Part shown: one piece after another, positions 34,308 to 42,676 of the stretch | How positions within the stretch are numbered: the first letter of the stretch is position 1 | Layout of the letters: each line of letters starts with the position of its first letter | Assembly (NCBI RefSeq): GCF_900112285.1 | Contig: NZ_FOKZ01000024.1 | Location: 1 to 58,309, forward strand | Direction: 5' to 3' | DNA: 58,309 nt | Origin: Polaromonas sp. OV174 | Lineage (GTDB): Bacteria > Pseudomonadota > Gammaproteobacteria > Burkholderiales > Burkholderiaceae_C | Program-made: the position numbers and the translations under genes | The notes under the pieces: generated by a model | The model's input: the letters and a program-made list of their open reading frames with translations, nothing else | Told to the model about the DNA's origin: nothing | Databases searched by the model: none

Positions 34308-35297
34308 ATGCTCAACAAACGAGATATTCTGAAGGCCGCAGGCGCCCTGCCGCTCGCGTGGTCTGGGGTCGCGCCCCTGACTGCGTCTGCGCAGAGCCAC
34401 GGCTACCCCAGCAAGCCGGTCACCCTCGTGTTGGCGTTCGGGGCCGGCAATGCAGCGGACACCATTGGACGCCTGGTGGCCCATCATCTGAGTGGCTTCC
34501 TGGGGCAGCAGGTCATCATCGATAACCGTCCTGGCGCTGGTGGCGTGGGCGCCGTCAAACTGGTCGCAGGCGCGAAGCCGGACGGCTATACCCTGCTCTA
34601 CATCGGCGCCGGGGTGGCCATCAGCCAGGCCTTGTTCAAACCCCAGCCCTACGACATGCTGGAGAGCTTCGCGCCGGTATGCACCGTCAGCAGCAATGAC
34701 GTCCTTCTTCTGGTGCGCAAGGACTCCCGATTCGCCCGGATGGAAGACTTCATCCGCGAAGCCAGGGAGAAAAAAGGCGATTTGATGGTCGGGGTCAGCC
34801 TGCTGGGAACCACCCAGCACTTGAGTGCGGAGCTCCTCAAGCTGCGCGCCAAGGTTGACTTCACCATCGTGCCTTTCAAGACGGCCTCCGCAGTGACCAC
34901 CGCCCTGTCCGCAGGGGACATCGACCTCGCGTTCGAGTACGTTCCACCCGCGCTGGCGCTGATCAGGAGCGGCCAGCTCAGGGCCCTGGCCATCGCCAAT
35001 GCGAAGCGCTCCGAGGTGCTTCCCAATGTCCCGACAGTCGCCGAGCAGGGCGTTAGCGACTTCAATGTGTCGTCCTGGGGCATGTTCGTAGCGCCGGCGC
35101 AGACACCCGGCCCCGTGGTCCAGCGCCTGAACCAGGAGGTGGTTCGGGCTCTGCGCCAGCCGGACGTGGTGAAGCGCTTCGCGGACATGGGCATCAGGGC
35201 GCCTGGGGGAACACCGGCGCAGGCGCGCGAACTGATGACGAGCGAGATCGTCCGATGGGCCAATGTGGTCAATGAATCAAAAATCTCCCTGAAGTAA
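34308..35297 (+). CDS. Bug/TctC-family periplasmic solute-binding receptor
   Basis: 329 residues with an N-terminal export signal (KAAGALPLAWSGVAPLTASA) preceded by a basic start. The Bug pattern follows: YPSKPVTLVLAFGAGNAAD, DNRPGAGGVGAVKLVAGAKP and VPFKTASAVTTALSAGDI. It lies 25 bp after the FAH gene and 50 bp before the Rieske gene. The likely ligand is the aromatic or related acid processed by this operon (inference). Confidence 0.9.
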   Translation: MLNKRDILKAAGALPLAWSGVAPLTASAQSHGYPSKPVTLVLAFGAGNAADTIGRLVAHHLSGFLGQQVIIDNRPGAGGVGAVKLVAGAKPDGYTLLYIGAGVAISQALFKPQPYDMLESFAPVCTVSSNDVLLLVRKDSRFARMEDFIREAREKKGDLMVGVSLLGTTQHLSAELLKLRAKVDFTIVPFKTASAVTTALSAGDIDLAFEYVPPALALIRSGQLRALAIANAKRSEVLPNVPTVAEQGVSDFNVSSWGMFVAPAQTPGPVVQRLNQEVVRALRQPDVVKRFADMGIRAPGGTPAQARELMTSEIVRWANVVNESKISLK

Positions 35298-35347
35298 AGA
35301 GTATTGCCCTGCCGCGGCACAGCATCACACACAACACGAGGATCACC

Positions 35348-36583
35348 ATGACAAACGCACTATCGAATCAATCGGTCCAGGATGACATCCAAAAGTCATC
35401 CATGGAACAGGATCGTCACCAGCAGTTGACCGCCCGGATGGCTCAACTGGCCGAAACTTCGGCCGGCACCCCCATGGGTAAGCTACTGCGCAAATTCTGG
35501 CATCCCATCGCTCTTTCCAAGAGCGTCGCCCCTGGGAAGGCGCGTGAAGTTCGCCTGCTGGGCGAGGACCTGGCGCTTTACCGCGGCGAGGGCGGCAGCG
35601 CCCACCTGCTGGCCAATCGCTGCGCTCACCGGCTGACCAAGCTGCACACCGGTTGGGTCCAGGGGGACGAGCTGCGCTGCATGTACCACGGCTGGAAGTA
35701 CGACGCCCGCGGCCAGTGCGTCGAACGGCCGGCCGAGCGGCCCGGCAGCCACGGCAGCATCCGTGTGACGGCCTATCCCGTCCACGAGTACTGCGGCATC
35801 ATCTTTGCCTACCTGGGAGAGGGTGAGGCGCCGGTGTTCGACTTGCCGCGCAAGCCCAGGTTCGAGGAGGCAGGCGTCATGCTGTTCCCGCGCCAGGAAA
35901 TCTGGCCTTGCAACTGGCTCCAGCATGCGGAAAACTCCCTGGATGCCGTGCACGTGAGCTTTGCCCACCAGATGGGCAAGGTCGGGGTCTTCGGCGATGC
36001 CATCACCAGCGATATCCCAACCTTGAAATACGAAGAAACTTCCGCCGGCATCCAGCAGACCGCCGTGCGTGTTTCTGGCGGCAAGTCCCAGGTCCGGGTG
36101 AGCGACTGGACTTTCCCCTATGGCAACCACGTTGCCATGCCCGCGGTGTACGAAGGCGGACCGTGGATGGAAAGCGCGAACTGGATGGTGCCCATTGATG
36201 ACACGCACACCCTGCGGGTCTCGCTGCGCGCAGCGCCATCGACCAATCCGGAGGCCGATACCAAGCTCCAGGAATATTTTGACGGCTGCGACGACTACTG
36301 CGCCACGGACTACCACGACGAACTGTTCGCCGGCAACTACCCGGACGATCCCCTGGTGCGTCTGACCAGTGCCCAGGACTACGTGGCACTCATAGGCCAG
36401 GGCGCGATCGCCGACCGCGTGCACGAGCGGCTAGGTGCGTCCGACCTGGGCATCGCGATGCTGCGCCGGATTATTGCGCGCGAGCTGGAGGCGATCCGCA
36501 CAGAGGCGCCGACCAAGGAATGGAGCCGCATCAACCAGGCGTCCACGCTCATTCAGCACACGGCAGCAGTAGCCGCTGACTGA
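35348..36583 (+). CDS. Rieske [2Fe-2S] ring-hydroxylating oxygenase, alpha subunit
   Basis: 411 residues. The Rieske cluster ligands are C92 and H94 (NRCAHRLTKLH) and C111 and H114 (CMYHGWKYD). The mononuclear iron motif is D199, H202, H207 in ENSLDAVHVSFAH. The layout is that of the phthalate 4,5-dioxygenase/VanA-like homo-oligomeric class, which needs an FMN/[2Fe-2S] reductase; such a reductase is encoded at 47820-48803, 11 kb away. It probably hydroxylates or O-demethylates an aromatic acid. A GAGGATCACC site precedes the start. Last gene of the operon, followed by a strong terminator. Confidence 0.92.
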   Translation: MTNALSNQSVQDDIQKSSMEQDRHQQLTARMAQLAETSAGTPMGKLLRKFWHPIALSKSVAPGKAREVRLLGEDLALYRGEGGSAHLLANRCAHRLTKLHTGWVQGDELRCMYHGWKYDARGQCVERPAERPGSHGSIRVTAYPVHEYCGIIFAYLGEGEAPVFDLPRKPRFEEAGVMLFPRQEIWPCNWLQHAENSLDAVHVSFAHQMGKVGVFGDAITSDIPTLKYEETSAGIQQTAVRVSGGKSQVRVSDWTFPYGNHVAMPAVYEGGPWMESANWMVPIDDTHTLRVSLRAAPSTNPEADTKLQEYFDGCDDYCATDYHDELFAGNYPDDPLVRLTSAQDYVALIGQGAIADRVHERLGASDLGIAMLRRIIARELEAIRTEAPTKEWSRINQASTLIQHTAAVAAD

Positions 36584-36589
36584 GGAAAC

Positions 36590-36662
36590 AAGCCTGTACC
36601 CACAGCACGGGTTGGCGCCGCTTGTCGAGCGGCACCGTGCCCGTCTGTGAGGCAGGCTTTTT
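36590..36662 (+). terminator. Nested-stem terminator after the Rieske gene
   Basis: Three nested stems: AAGCCTG/CAGGCTT (36590-36596, 36653-36659), GCACGG/CCGTGC (36605-36610, 36635-36640) and GCCGCT/AGCGGC (36617-36622, 36628-36633), ending in a T run. It begins 6 nt after the stop codon. Confidence 0.6.
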
Positions 36663-36817
36663 ACGGCAACGAGAGGCTTCCTATGAACGGCGCTGAAAAC
36701 CTTGTCCACACGCGCATCGGCAACCCTGTCGATGTGTGCTTTACGAACCCTGACACCTCGGAGATGCACTTTGTCGCAGCGCTTGACAAGGAGGCTACTT
36801 CACATGGAACTTTCCGT

Positions 36818-37297
36818 ATGCAACGTCTAGACCTGCTCGGTGTACAAGCCTTTATCAGCATCGCCGAGGCCGGCAGCTTCAATGTTGCCGCGCACCATCT
36901 CTACATTTCTCCGACGGCGCTGACGCGCCGGCTGCAGAAGCTGGAGGCCACATTGGGGCTGCCGCTGATCGAGCGCACCACGCGATCGATGACGGTGACG
37001 CGCGTCGGCATGGAGTTCCTGCCCAAGGCCATCCGCATTGTGCGCGAGCTGGCCAGCGCTCTGGACGAATTGAAAATCAAGGCCACGCAGGATTCCGACG
37101 AGGTCGTCATGGGCTGCCCTGCCAATGATCGCGGCCAGTCGACTCGCGGGAATCGCGCGCGAGCATGGTCGGCGCTAGCCGAGTAATAACATCCAGGTTC
37201 TCGACCGCGTTGCGTCATCGAAATCCGCGCGGCGATGCTGCGCGGCGAGGCCGACTTTGCGATCTCGGTCCTCGTTGCAGATGCTGATAATCATTGA
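36818..37297 (+). pseudogene. Decayed LysR-family regulator
   Basis: The first 90 or so codons give an intact LysR helix-turn-helix (LDLLGVQAFISIAEAGSFNV, AAHHLYISPTALTRRLQKLE). After VVMGCPAN the frame breaks: in the next frame the expected PMIAASRLAGIAREHGRR continues to a stop, then NIQVLDRVAS and finally EIRAAMLRGEADFAISVLVA appear in different frames, ending at 37297. At least two frameshifts and a lost C-terminal half make it non-functional as a full regulator; a DNA-binding fragment of about 120 residues might still be made. It probably once controlled the Rieske operon. Confidence 0.8.
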
Positions 37298-37468
37298 CCA
37301 TCATTCCGGTAGACGCTGACCACTTCGCTGGTCTTGACCATCAAATGTCGGCTTCGGAGAAGAATCGACGTCTCCTTTGGGCCTTGGATTCAACCGGGCG
37401 TTCATTTTTCAACGTCCAAGGCTTGATGAAACGTCTACAAGCAGATGAAACAATTTCAGCGCAACCTG

Positions 37469-38614
37469 TTACTGCACATCAATGCAGCCACAAAAGCGTG
37501 CCAGCTCGCTGATGGCATCCTGCAGCCGCAGATGAAAAAGTGCATCAGGCACCCAACCCTGCTCCAGATGCAGGTTATGCACATGAAGACGAGCAGCTGC
37601 CCGGTCTGCCTTGCAGTCGATGCGGCCTACAAAGGCTCCTTGCCACAGAATGGGCAAACAGAAATAACCGTACTTGCGCTGGGTCGCTGGCACATAGCTC
37701 TCAAGCCGGTACTCAAAGTTGAACATCTGCATCAAACGTTCACGATGAATCACGGCGTTGTCAAAGGGCGATAGCAGGCGTACCTCAGCGTCTGCTGGCG
37801 AATGGCGGTCTGCTCGAGGCTCGCCCACCACGGCATAGGTATCTGGCTGAGCTGGGTCATCCAATTTATGTACAGCACCTTGTTCCAGACGAGCTCGCAG
37901 CAGTTCCCGCATCGCATTGCGCAAGGGCTTTCCGGTACGCAAATGAAGGAGTTGACCCAAGGTAAAAACACCATGCGCACGCATGGCGCTATCCAGCAGA
38001 TAAGCAGCCATTTCCTCGACGGTAGGTTCTTGCTGATTCACGCTTGGGGGTAGCAGTTGTTCCGGCAGGACATAAAGCTTTTCCATACCGTTACGCTCGC
38101 GAATCATCAAGTCGCCTTGCATGAACAATTTGTCGAGCGCTCGCCGACCCGGGCCATGGTCCCACCACACGCCTTTGCCTTTAGTGCTTTCTTTCAGGTC
38201 GCGTGTTTTCAGCGCACCTTCGCCTCGCACACGAGCAAGAATTTCTGCCATTAGCTCCTTGTCGACGCTCTTGAAGTAGGGACTCTCACCACGTCGAAAA
38301 GAGAGCATGCGTGGCAGCGCATACCGGTAGTCACGCATAGGCAGGTAAGCCGCAGCATGGAACCAGTATTCAAAAATTTTTCCGGCGCTGGTTAGCTGGT
38401 TCAGGTCCTGGAGTGAATAGCCAGGCACCCTGCTCCAGAGAACATGGTGATGTGCGCGCTCCACAACGGATAGCGTGTCTATCTGCACATAGCCTAGATG
38501 CTCAACCGCAGCCAAGGTACCAGCAAGGCCCTTGCTAAACCTCTTGCGCGACCCCAGCCCCTGAGAGGCGAGCGCAAGGTATCGCCAGCGCATTTGCAAT
38601 GATGGAGTTGCCAC
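37469..38614 (-). CDS. YcaQ-type winged-helix DNA glycosylase family protein
   Basis: 381 residues of the HTH_42 family. Characteristic segments are LGYVQIDTLSVVERAHHHVL and WSRVPGYSLQDLNQL near residues 40-70, YWFHAAAYLPMRDYRYALPR, and the C-terminal LLSPFDNAVIHRERLMQMFN with FVGRIDCKADR. E. coli YcaQ (AlkX) unhooks DNA interstrand crosslinks, with the Q-x-D motif as catalytic site, present here as QID. It starts 5 nt after the GFA-type gene, so they are cotranscribed. It is not obviously linked to the surrounding catabolic genes. Confidence 0.88.
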   Translation of the reverse strand: MATPSLQMRWRYLALASQGLGSRKRFSKGLAGTLAAVEHLGYVQIDTLSVVERAHHHVLWSRVPGYSLQDLNQLTSAGKIFEYWFHAAAYLPMRDYRYALPRMLSFRRGESPYFKSVDKELMAEILARVRGEGALKTRDLKESTKGKGVWWDHGPGRRALDKLFMQGDLMIRERNGMEKLYVLPEQLLPPSVNQQEPTVEEMAAYLLDSAMRAHGVFTLGQLLHLRTGKPLRNAMRELLRARLEQGAVHKLDDPAQPDTYAVVGEPRADRHSPADAEVRLLSPFDNAVIHRERLMQMFNFEYRLESYVPATQRKYGYFCLPILWQGAFVGRIDCKADRAAARLHVHNLHLEQGWVPDALFHLRLQDAISELARFCGCIDVQ

Positions 38615-38619
38615 GCTTT

Positions 38620-39015
38620 TTACTGGTGAGGGTGTCCTGGGAACTGTTTAGCGTCATCACATATGTCGTACCAGTTGGGCTTTTCCTGGACGAATTCGTG
38701 GAACAGGTTGCTAAGCGGCAATTCGTCGTCAAAGCAATTGGCGGCAACAGGGAACGACTCGCTGCTTGAGGTCACTTCGCCCAGCGCAGAGCCGCAGCGC
38801 GAGCAAAAGCAGCGGCTGTATTTGTAAGGGGCTTGCGGCTTGAATGTGGTGATGGAGTCTGCGCCAGAAAGCAATGTGAAGGTGTCACGCTTGACGAACA
38901 CGAAGGTGCTGGCTCCTATCTTTCGGCAGCGGCTGCAATGGCATGTACCCATCATGGTTGGTGGACTGGTGACCGAAAATTTCACTTCTCCACAGCAGCA
39001 GCTACCTTTAAACAT
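38620..39015 (-). CDS. GFA-family (glutathione-dependent formaldehyde-activating enzyme-like) zinc protein
   Basis: 131 residues with the GFA zinc-binding cysteines: CCCGEVKF (residues 6-13), CHCSRCRKIGAS and CSRCGSALGE. Despite the name, most members bind zinc without proven formaldehyde activity. It leads a two-gene unit with the YcaQ-type gene. Confidence 0.88.
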   Translation of the reverse strand: MFKGSCCCGEVKFSVTSPPTMMGTCHCSRCRKIGASTFVFVKRDTFTLLSGADSITTFKPQAPYKYSRCFCSRCGSALGEVTSSSESFPVAANCFDDELPLSNLFHEFVQEKPNWYDICDDAKQFPGHPHQ

Positions 39016-39337
39016 GGCTTATCTTTCATCTTGAATGCGGCACTGTATATTAATACAGTACATCAAGAATGCCCAATGTTCTTTTCAGAGTTCTTGCACG
39101 CGAACGAATTTCTGCTTTGGGTCGATAGCGGCGCCGAGTGGCCGCTACTAAGCCGCGACACCGACCGGCCGGATTTGGCCGCATTTTTCCTTTATGGGCG
39201 ACACGCCAAGAAATAGCCGATGGTAGCCTTCGCTGCGGCTTGCCCTGGGCACGAATCCATCACTTTCATTTTGTTCCGCTACTTCCGGGTTGCAGTACTA
39301 GAACCAGGAAAGACCGTACCAATCCCACAATTGAAAG
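39016..39337. other. Gene-free spacer between divergent GFA unit and the P450-operon end
   Basis: About 320 bp without a gene I can support. AT-rich TATATTAATACAGTA near 39048 is a plausible promoter for the leftward GFA gene. Short open frames here resemble no family I know and have no ribosome-binding sites of note. Confidence 0.5.
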
Positions 39338-39363
39338 CGCCCGATGAGCTTCATCGGGCGTTT
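39338..39363. terminator. Intrinsic terminator at the end of the P450 operon
   Basis: CGCCCGATGA (39338-39347) pairs perfectly with TCATCGGGCG (39351-39360) over a 3-nt loop. A TTTCT run follows on the + strand and CTTTCAA on the minus strand, so it can serve the leftward ferredoxin reductase gene. Confidence 0.75.
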
Positions 39364-39396
39364 CTGGCCGGACGGGTCGCCCGGATTGGTAAGCGT

Positions 39397-40653
39397 TTAA
39401 CGCGCCATTTGGGGAGGACTTACCTTATCTTTTGCCAAGGACTTGATCGCAGCCTTCAAGCCCATTTCAGCGATAGGCCGCAGTTCCGACAGCGTTGGGG
39501 CCGTATTCTCGGCAAGGAGCTTGCGGATGGTGACGTGATCGCTTGGACTGTTGATGGATTCGCCATAAACCAGTTGGCTGTTCCTCCAACCCAGCACGCT
39601 GAACGAGTTCGACTCAATAGAACCCGTCAGCAACCATTCCTCCACACGGTCGACTCGGCCGGCCATCTGAAGCCGAACGCCGGCTTGCAGGGTCCAGAAC
39701 CATGGGACATCCGGTACGGGCACGGGCGTGCCTGCAATGCTTGCTGCGACTCGCCGCGCATGGTCGGCGGCATTGCCGATGGATTCCAGCCGCGTGGCGC
39801 CCCCTTCATCATCCAGGAAGCGCGCGCAGTCGCCGATCGCGAAGATGTCCGGATCCTTGGTGCGCAGGGTGCGGTCTACGACGATTCCGTTGTCAAAATC
39901 GAGGCCGAAATCTGTCACCCATCCGCCATTTGCGAGGGCGCCGATACCCATCACCACCAGGTCTGCCTCTACGTGCGTCCCATCCGATAGCTTGACCCGA
40001 GAAACTCGACCTGATGGGCCGACTATTTCCTGAACAGACGCGTTGAAGCGGAAAGCCGTGCCGGCATCTTCGTGCTGGGCGCGCATGTAAGCTGAGGTGA
40101 CCTCGCTCGCGGTTCTGGGCATCGGGCGTCCCGCAGTCTCTATGACCGTCACGGGAACCCCACGTTTTGCCACGGATGACGCGATTTCCAGCCCGATGAA
40201 ACCGGCACCGATGACGCCCACGCTGGTGGCGGACGCAAGCTCGTCTCTGAGCGCGCTGGCCTGCTCTAGCGTGTGCAGGTGGTGCATGCCAGCCAGTGTG
40301 GCGCCCGAAAGCCGGAGTTGTCGCGGACTGGAGCCAAGAGCCAGCACCAGCGTCGAATATTCGAGGCTTCCATGGCTGGTCTTTACGACCTTTCGATCCC
40401 TGTCGATGCTCAACACCTCGCAGTTAAGCATCAGTTCGATATTGGCATCCGAGAAAGCGTCATGGCCACGCAACATAAGCTCGGCCGGACCGCCGTCCCC
40501 GTTGAGCCATGACTTGGACATGGGGGGGCGCTCGTAGGGGACAAAGCCACTTTTGTCCAGCACGGTGATGGGCCCTGTGTAACCACGTTCGCGCAGGCCG
40601 AATGCGACGTCAACGCCACCATGCCCGCCGCCGACGATAAGGACGGTGTTCAT
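39397..40653 (-). CDS. FAD-dependent ferredoxin reductase (putidaredoxin reductase type)
   Basis: 418 residues. The FAD Rossmann motif VGGGHGG is at residues 7-13, the NADH motif GVIGAGFIGLEIA near 146-158, and the FAD motif IFAIGDCARF near residue 270. It passes electrons from NADH to the [2Fe-2S] ferredoxin gene that it overlaps by 4 bp. It is the last gene of the leftward P450 operon. Confidence 0.94.
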   Translation of the reverse strand: MNTVLIVGGGHGGVDVAFGLRERGYTGPITVLDKSGFVPYERPPMSKSWLNGDGGPAELMLRGHDAFSDANIELMLNCEVLSIDRDRKVVKTSHGSLEYSTLVLALGSSPRQLRLSGATLAGMHHLHTLEQASALRDELASATSVGVIGAGFIGLEIASSVAKRGVPVTVIETAGRPMPRTASEVTSAYMRAQHEDAGTAFRFNASVQEIVGPSGRVSRVKLSDGTHVEADLVVMGIGALANGGWVTDFGLDFDNGIVVDRTLRTKDPDIFAIGDCARFLDDEGGATRLESIGNAADHARRVAASIAGTPVPVPDVPWFWTLQAGVRLQMAGRVDRVEEWLLTGSIESNSFSVLGWRNSQLVYGESINSPSDHVTIRKLLAENTAPTLSELRPIAEMGLKAAIKSLAKDKVSPPQMAR

Positions 40654-40973
40654 CGCTGAAACTTGGGAAGATGAATGACCATGTTCTCATGCTCCGGCTT
40701 GACGATGATCGCGCACGACAGCCGGCTGTTGGGCAGTCGATCCGATGCCGTGGCTTCGAGCATTTCGTCTTCATCGACGGATACCTCTGGCAGAGTATGC
40801 AGAAAATCTTCGGCAACGTAGACATGGCATGTCGCACACATCTGCTGGCCACCACATTCGGCATAGATACCCGAGACCCCGTTGAGTTGCGCGGACTTCA
40901 TCAGGCTGGTTCCCACCGTGCAATCGATGGTTTTCGACTTGCCGCTGGCATCTATAAAAATTACGTTAGGCAT
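40650..40973 (-). CDS. [2Fe-2S] ferredoxin, adrenodoxin/putidaredoxin type
   Basis: 107 residues with the cluster ligands C40, C46, C49 and C87 (CGGQQMCATC, then C in RLSCAII), the C-x5-C-x2-C-xn-C spacing of P450 and hydroxylase ferredoxins. It likely carries electrons from the adjacent reductase to the P450. Confidence 0.94.
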   Translation of the reverse strand: MPNVIFIDASGKSKTIDCTVGTSLMKSAQLNGVSGIYAECGGQQMCATCHVYVAEDFLHTLPEVSVDEDEMLEATASDRLPNSRLSCAIIVKPEHENMVIHLPKFQR

Positions 40974-40997
40974 GATATTTCACTTCCATGAAGTTAA

Positions 40998-41222
40998 TTA
41001 CTCCGCACTATCGCGCGGCAGTAGTTTCAGCGCCAGCTTTGGGCATCGGCGAACGGCCAGCTTGACACGCTCGAGCATTTCCGGCGTTTCAGGCTGAGAG
41101 ACAATGCGCACGACGTCATCGTCCTCAGCGGGCTGAAAGATCGATTTTTCGATGCGCTGGCACACGCCATACCCGTCGCAAATCTCGGGGTCGACGGTCA
41201 CCGTCCATTTTTGCTCGGTCAT
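40998..41222 (-). CDS. [3Fe-4S]/[4Fe-4S]-type ferredoxin associated with P450
   Basis: 74 residues. CDGYGVC (C15, C21) with a glycine at the middle position normally held by a cysteine, and C60 in RRCPKLAL, match the short [3Fe-4S] ferredoxins that sit next to P450 genes. It lies between the P450 and the [2Fe-2S] ferredoxin genes, so the operon encodes two distinct ferredoxins for one P450. Confidence 0.9.
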   Translation of the reverse strand: MTEQKWTVTVDPEICDGYGVCQRIEKSIFQPAEDDDVVRIVSQPETPEMLERVKLAVRRCPKLALKLLPRDSAE

Positions 41223-41241
41223 ATATTTCTCCTACTCGGAT

Positions 41242-42483
41242 TCAACGCGAAAGACGCACTTTCATGTTTTTGAAACCATTCGATTGCAGTGACCGTTCGC
41301 GAACAGGGTCTGCAATGACCTCCGCGTTGGGAAAGCGGGCAAACAACTCCTGGAACAGCACCCAGATTTCACGGCGTGCAATGTGCGCACCCATGCAAAA
41401 GTGGGGGCCACCTGCACCGAAGCTCTGGTGCAGATTGATTTCTCGCGTGATGTCGAATTTGAACGGATCTGTGAAGAGGCTTGGATCACGGTTTGCCGCG
41501 ACAAACCACATGCTGATCTTCTGCCCCTTCTTCATCTGGACGCCTTTGAAGTCGATGTCCCGGGTCAGAACACGACCCTGATGCTTGAGCGGAGTCGCCC
41601 AGCGAATGACCTCTTCTGCCATCGTCCTCTCGAGCCCCATAGGATCGCTGATGAACAGGCGGCGCTGGTCCGGGAACTGCGTGAACGCCAGCATCCCGTG
41701 CGAAAGCGCTGAACGCGTTGTGCCACTGCCGGCAGAGATCATCAGACCGAAATATCCGCCCAACTCTTCCTTGTCGATCGGTTTACCGTCGACCTGAACC
41801 TGAGCCAGTTCTGAAATCAGATCTTCCTTGGGGTCGAGCAAACGCTTTGCTGCGAGATTGACGCCGTATTCGCGAAGCTCATTGACGGCTTGCTGTGGAA
41901 TCTCAGGTTTGTCGACATATTCCGGTTCATGCTCGGAGCGGCCTATCGTCGACAACTTAAGCAGATGCGACCGGTCTGCGGGGTCGACGCCAACCAGGTC
42001 ACAGATGATCTCGAAAGGAAGAATCGCCGCCAAATCGTCGACAAAATCGATCTCTTGTCCTTCGGACAGTTGAGACACCAGCCGGCGAGCGTGCTCCCGC
42101 ACGGAACCCTCCAGGCTGCCCACCTGGCGCGGCGTAAACGCCTTGCTCACGCGTTTGCGGTTGACGGTATGGTTGGGTGGATCGAGTTCGATCAACGCGC
42201 CCGTGCCAGGCCGGACCTTGGTGCCGGCATCATGGTACACACGCACACCATATTTGCTGCTGAATGCCTCCCAGTCCTTGTCAACTTCGGAGATGTCTTC
42301 ATGGTCAAGGAGTGCCCAAAAGCCCTTGCCTGCCTCTGGATGCTCGTGCCACGAAATCGGCCGTTCCTTGCGTAACAACGCGAGCGCGCCATAGAAGTCA
42401 TCTCTAAGCCAGAAGTCGGGATCCCCGAGATTGATGTCGTCGAGGCCTAAAGTCGTTTGTGGTTCGGAACCTTGTACTAGCAT
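41242..42483 (-). CDS. Cytochrome P450
   Basis: 413 residues from ATG 42483, 7 nt after AAAGGA; an earlier in-frame ATG at 42537 is less suited. The heme cysteine C363 is in FGAGGPHFCMGAH, the I-helix oxygen-activation motif is AGSGTT (251-256) and E291-R294 form the ExxR pair. It is a soluble bacterial class I enzyme. It is first in a four-gene operon with two ferredoxins and a reductase, and the aldehyde dehydrogenase upstream may handle its product. Substrate unknown; terpenoids, steroids or aromatic ethers are typical for the group. Local GC is lower than in the flanking genes. Confidence 0.95.
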   Translation of the reverse strand: MLVQGSEPQTTLGLDDINLGDPDFWLRDDFYGALALLRKERPISWHEHPEAGKGFWALLDHEDISEVDKDWEAFSSKYGVRVYHDAGTKVRPGTGALIELDPPNHTVNRKRVSKAFTPRQVGSLEGSVREHARRLVSQLSEGQEIDFVDDLAAILPFEIICDLVGVDPADRSHLLKLSTIGRSEHEPEYVDKPEIPQQAVNELREYGVNLAAKRLLDPKEDLISELAQVQVDGKPIDKEELGGYFGLMISAGSGTTRSALSHGMLAFTQFPDQRRLFISDPMGLERTMAEEVIRWATPLKHQGRVLTRDIDFKGVQMKKGQKISMWFVAANRDPSLFTDPFKFDITREINLHQSFGAGGPHFCMGAHIARREIWVLFQELFARFPNAEVIADPVRERSLQSNGFKNMKVRLSR

Positions 42484-42676
42484 TTTCATTTCCTTTTTTA
42501 ACACCATCGATGCCGCGTTAACCGCCTCGGCGGTCAATCAGGCCTTTGACGAACTGGTCAAGCAGATCTGGGGGATTCGCAGCAAAACCGTTGTGTCTGC
42601 CAACGTCGGCTCTGCTTTCTTCTTCTTTGGCATGAATGGGCGGCGCAAGTTTTTTCCTCCCTTGCGCCCCTTGCGC

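Noticed and set aside
37309..37438. GTAGACG / CGTCTAC inverted repeats as ends of a mobile element
   Set aside because: Only 7 bp, no transposase between them and no target duplication; likely chance.
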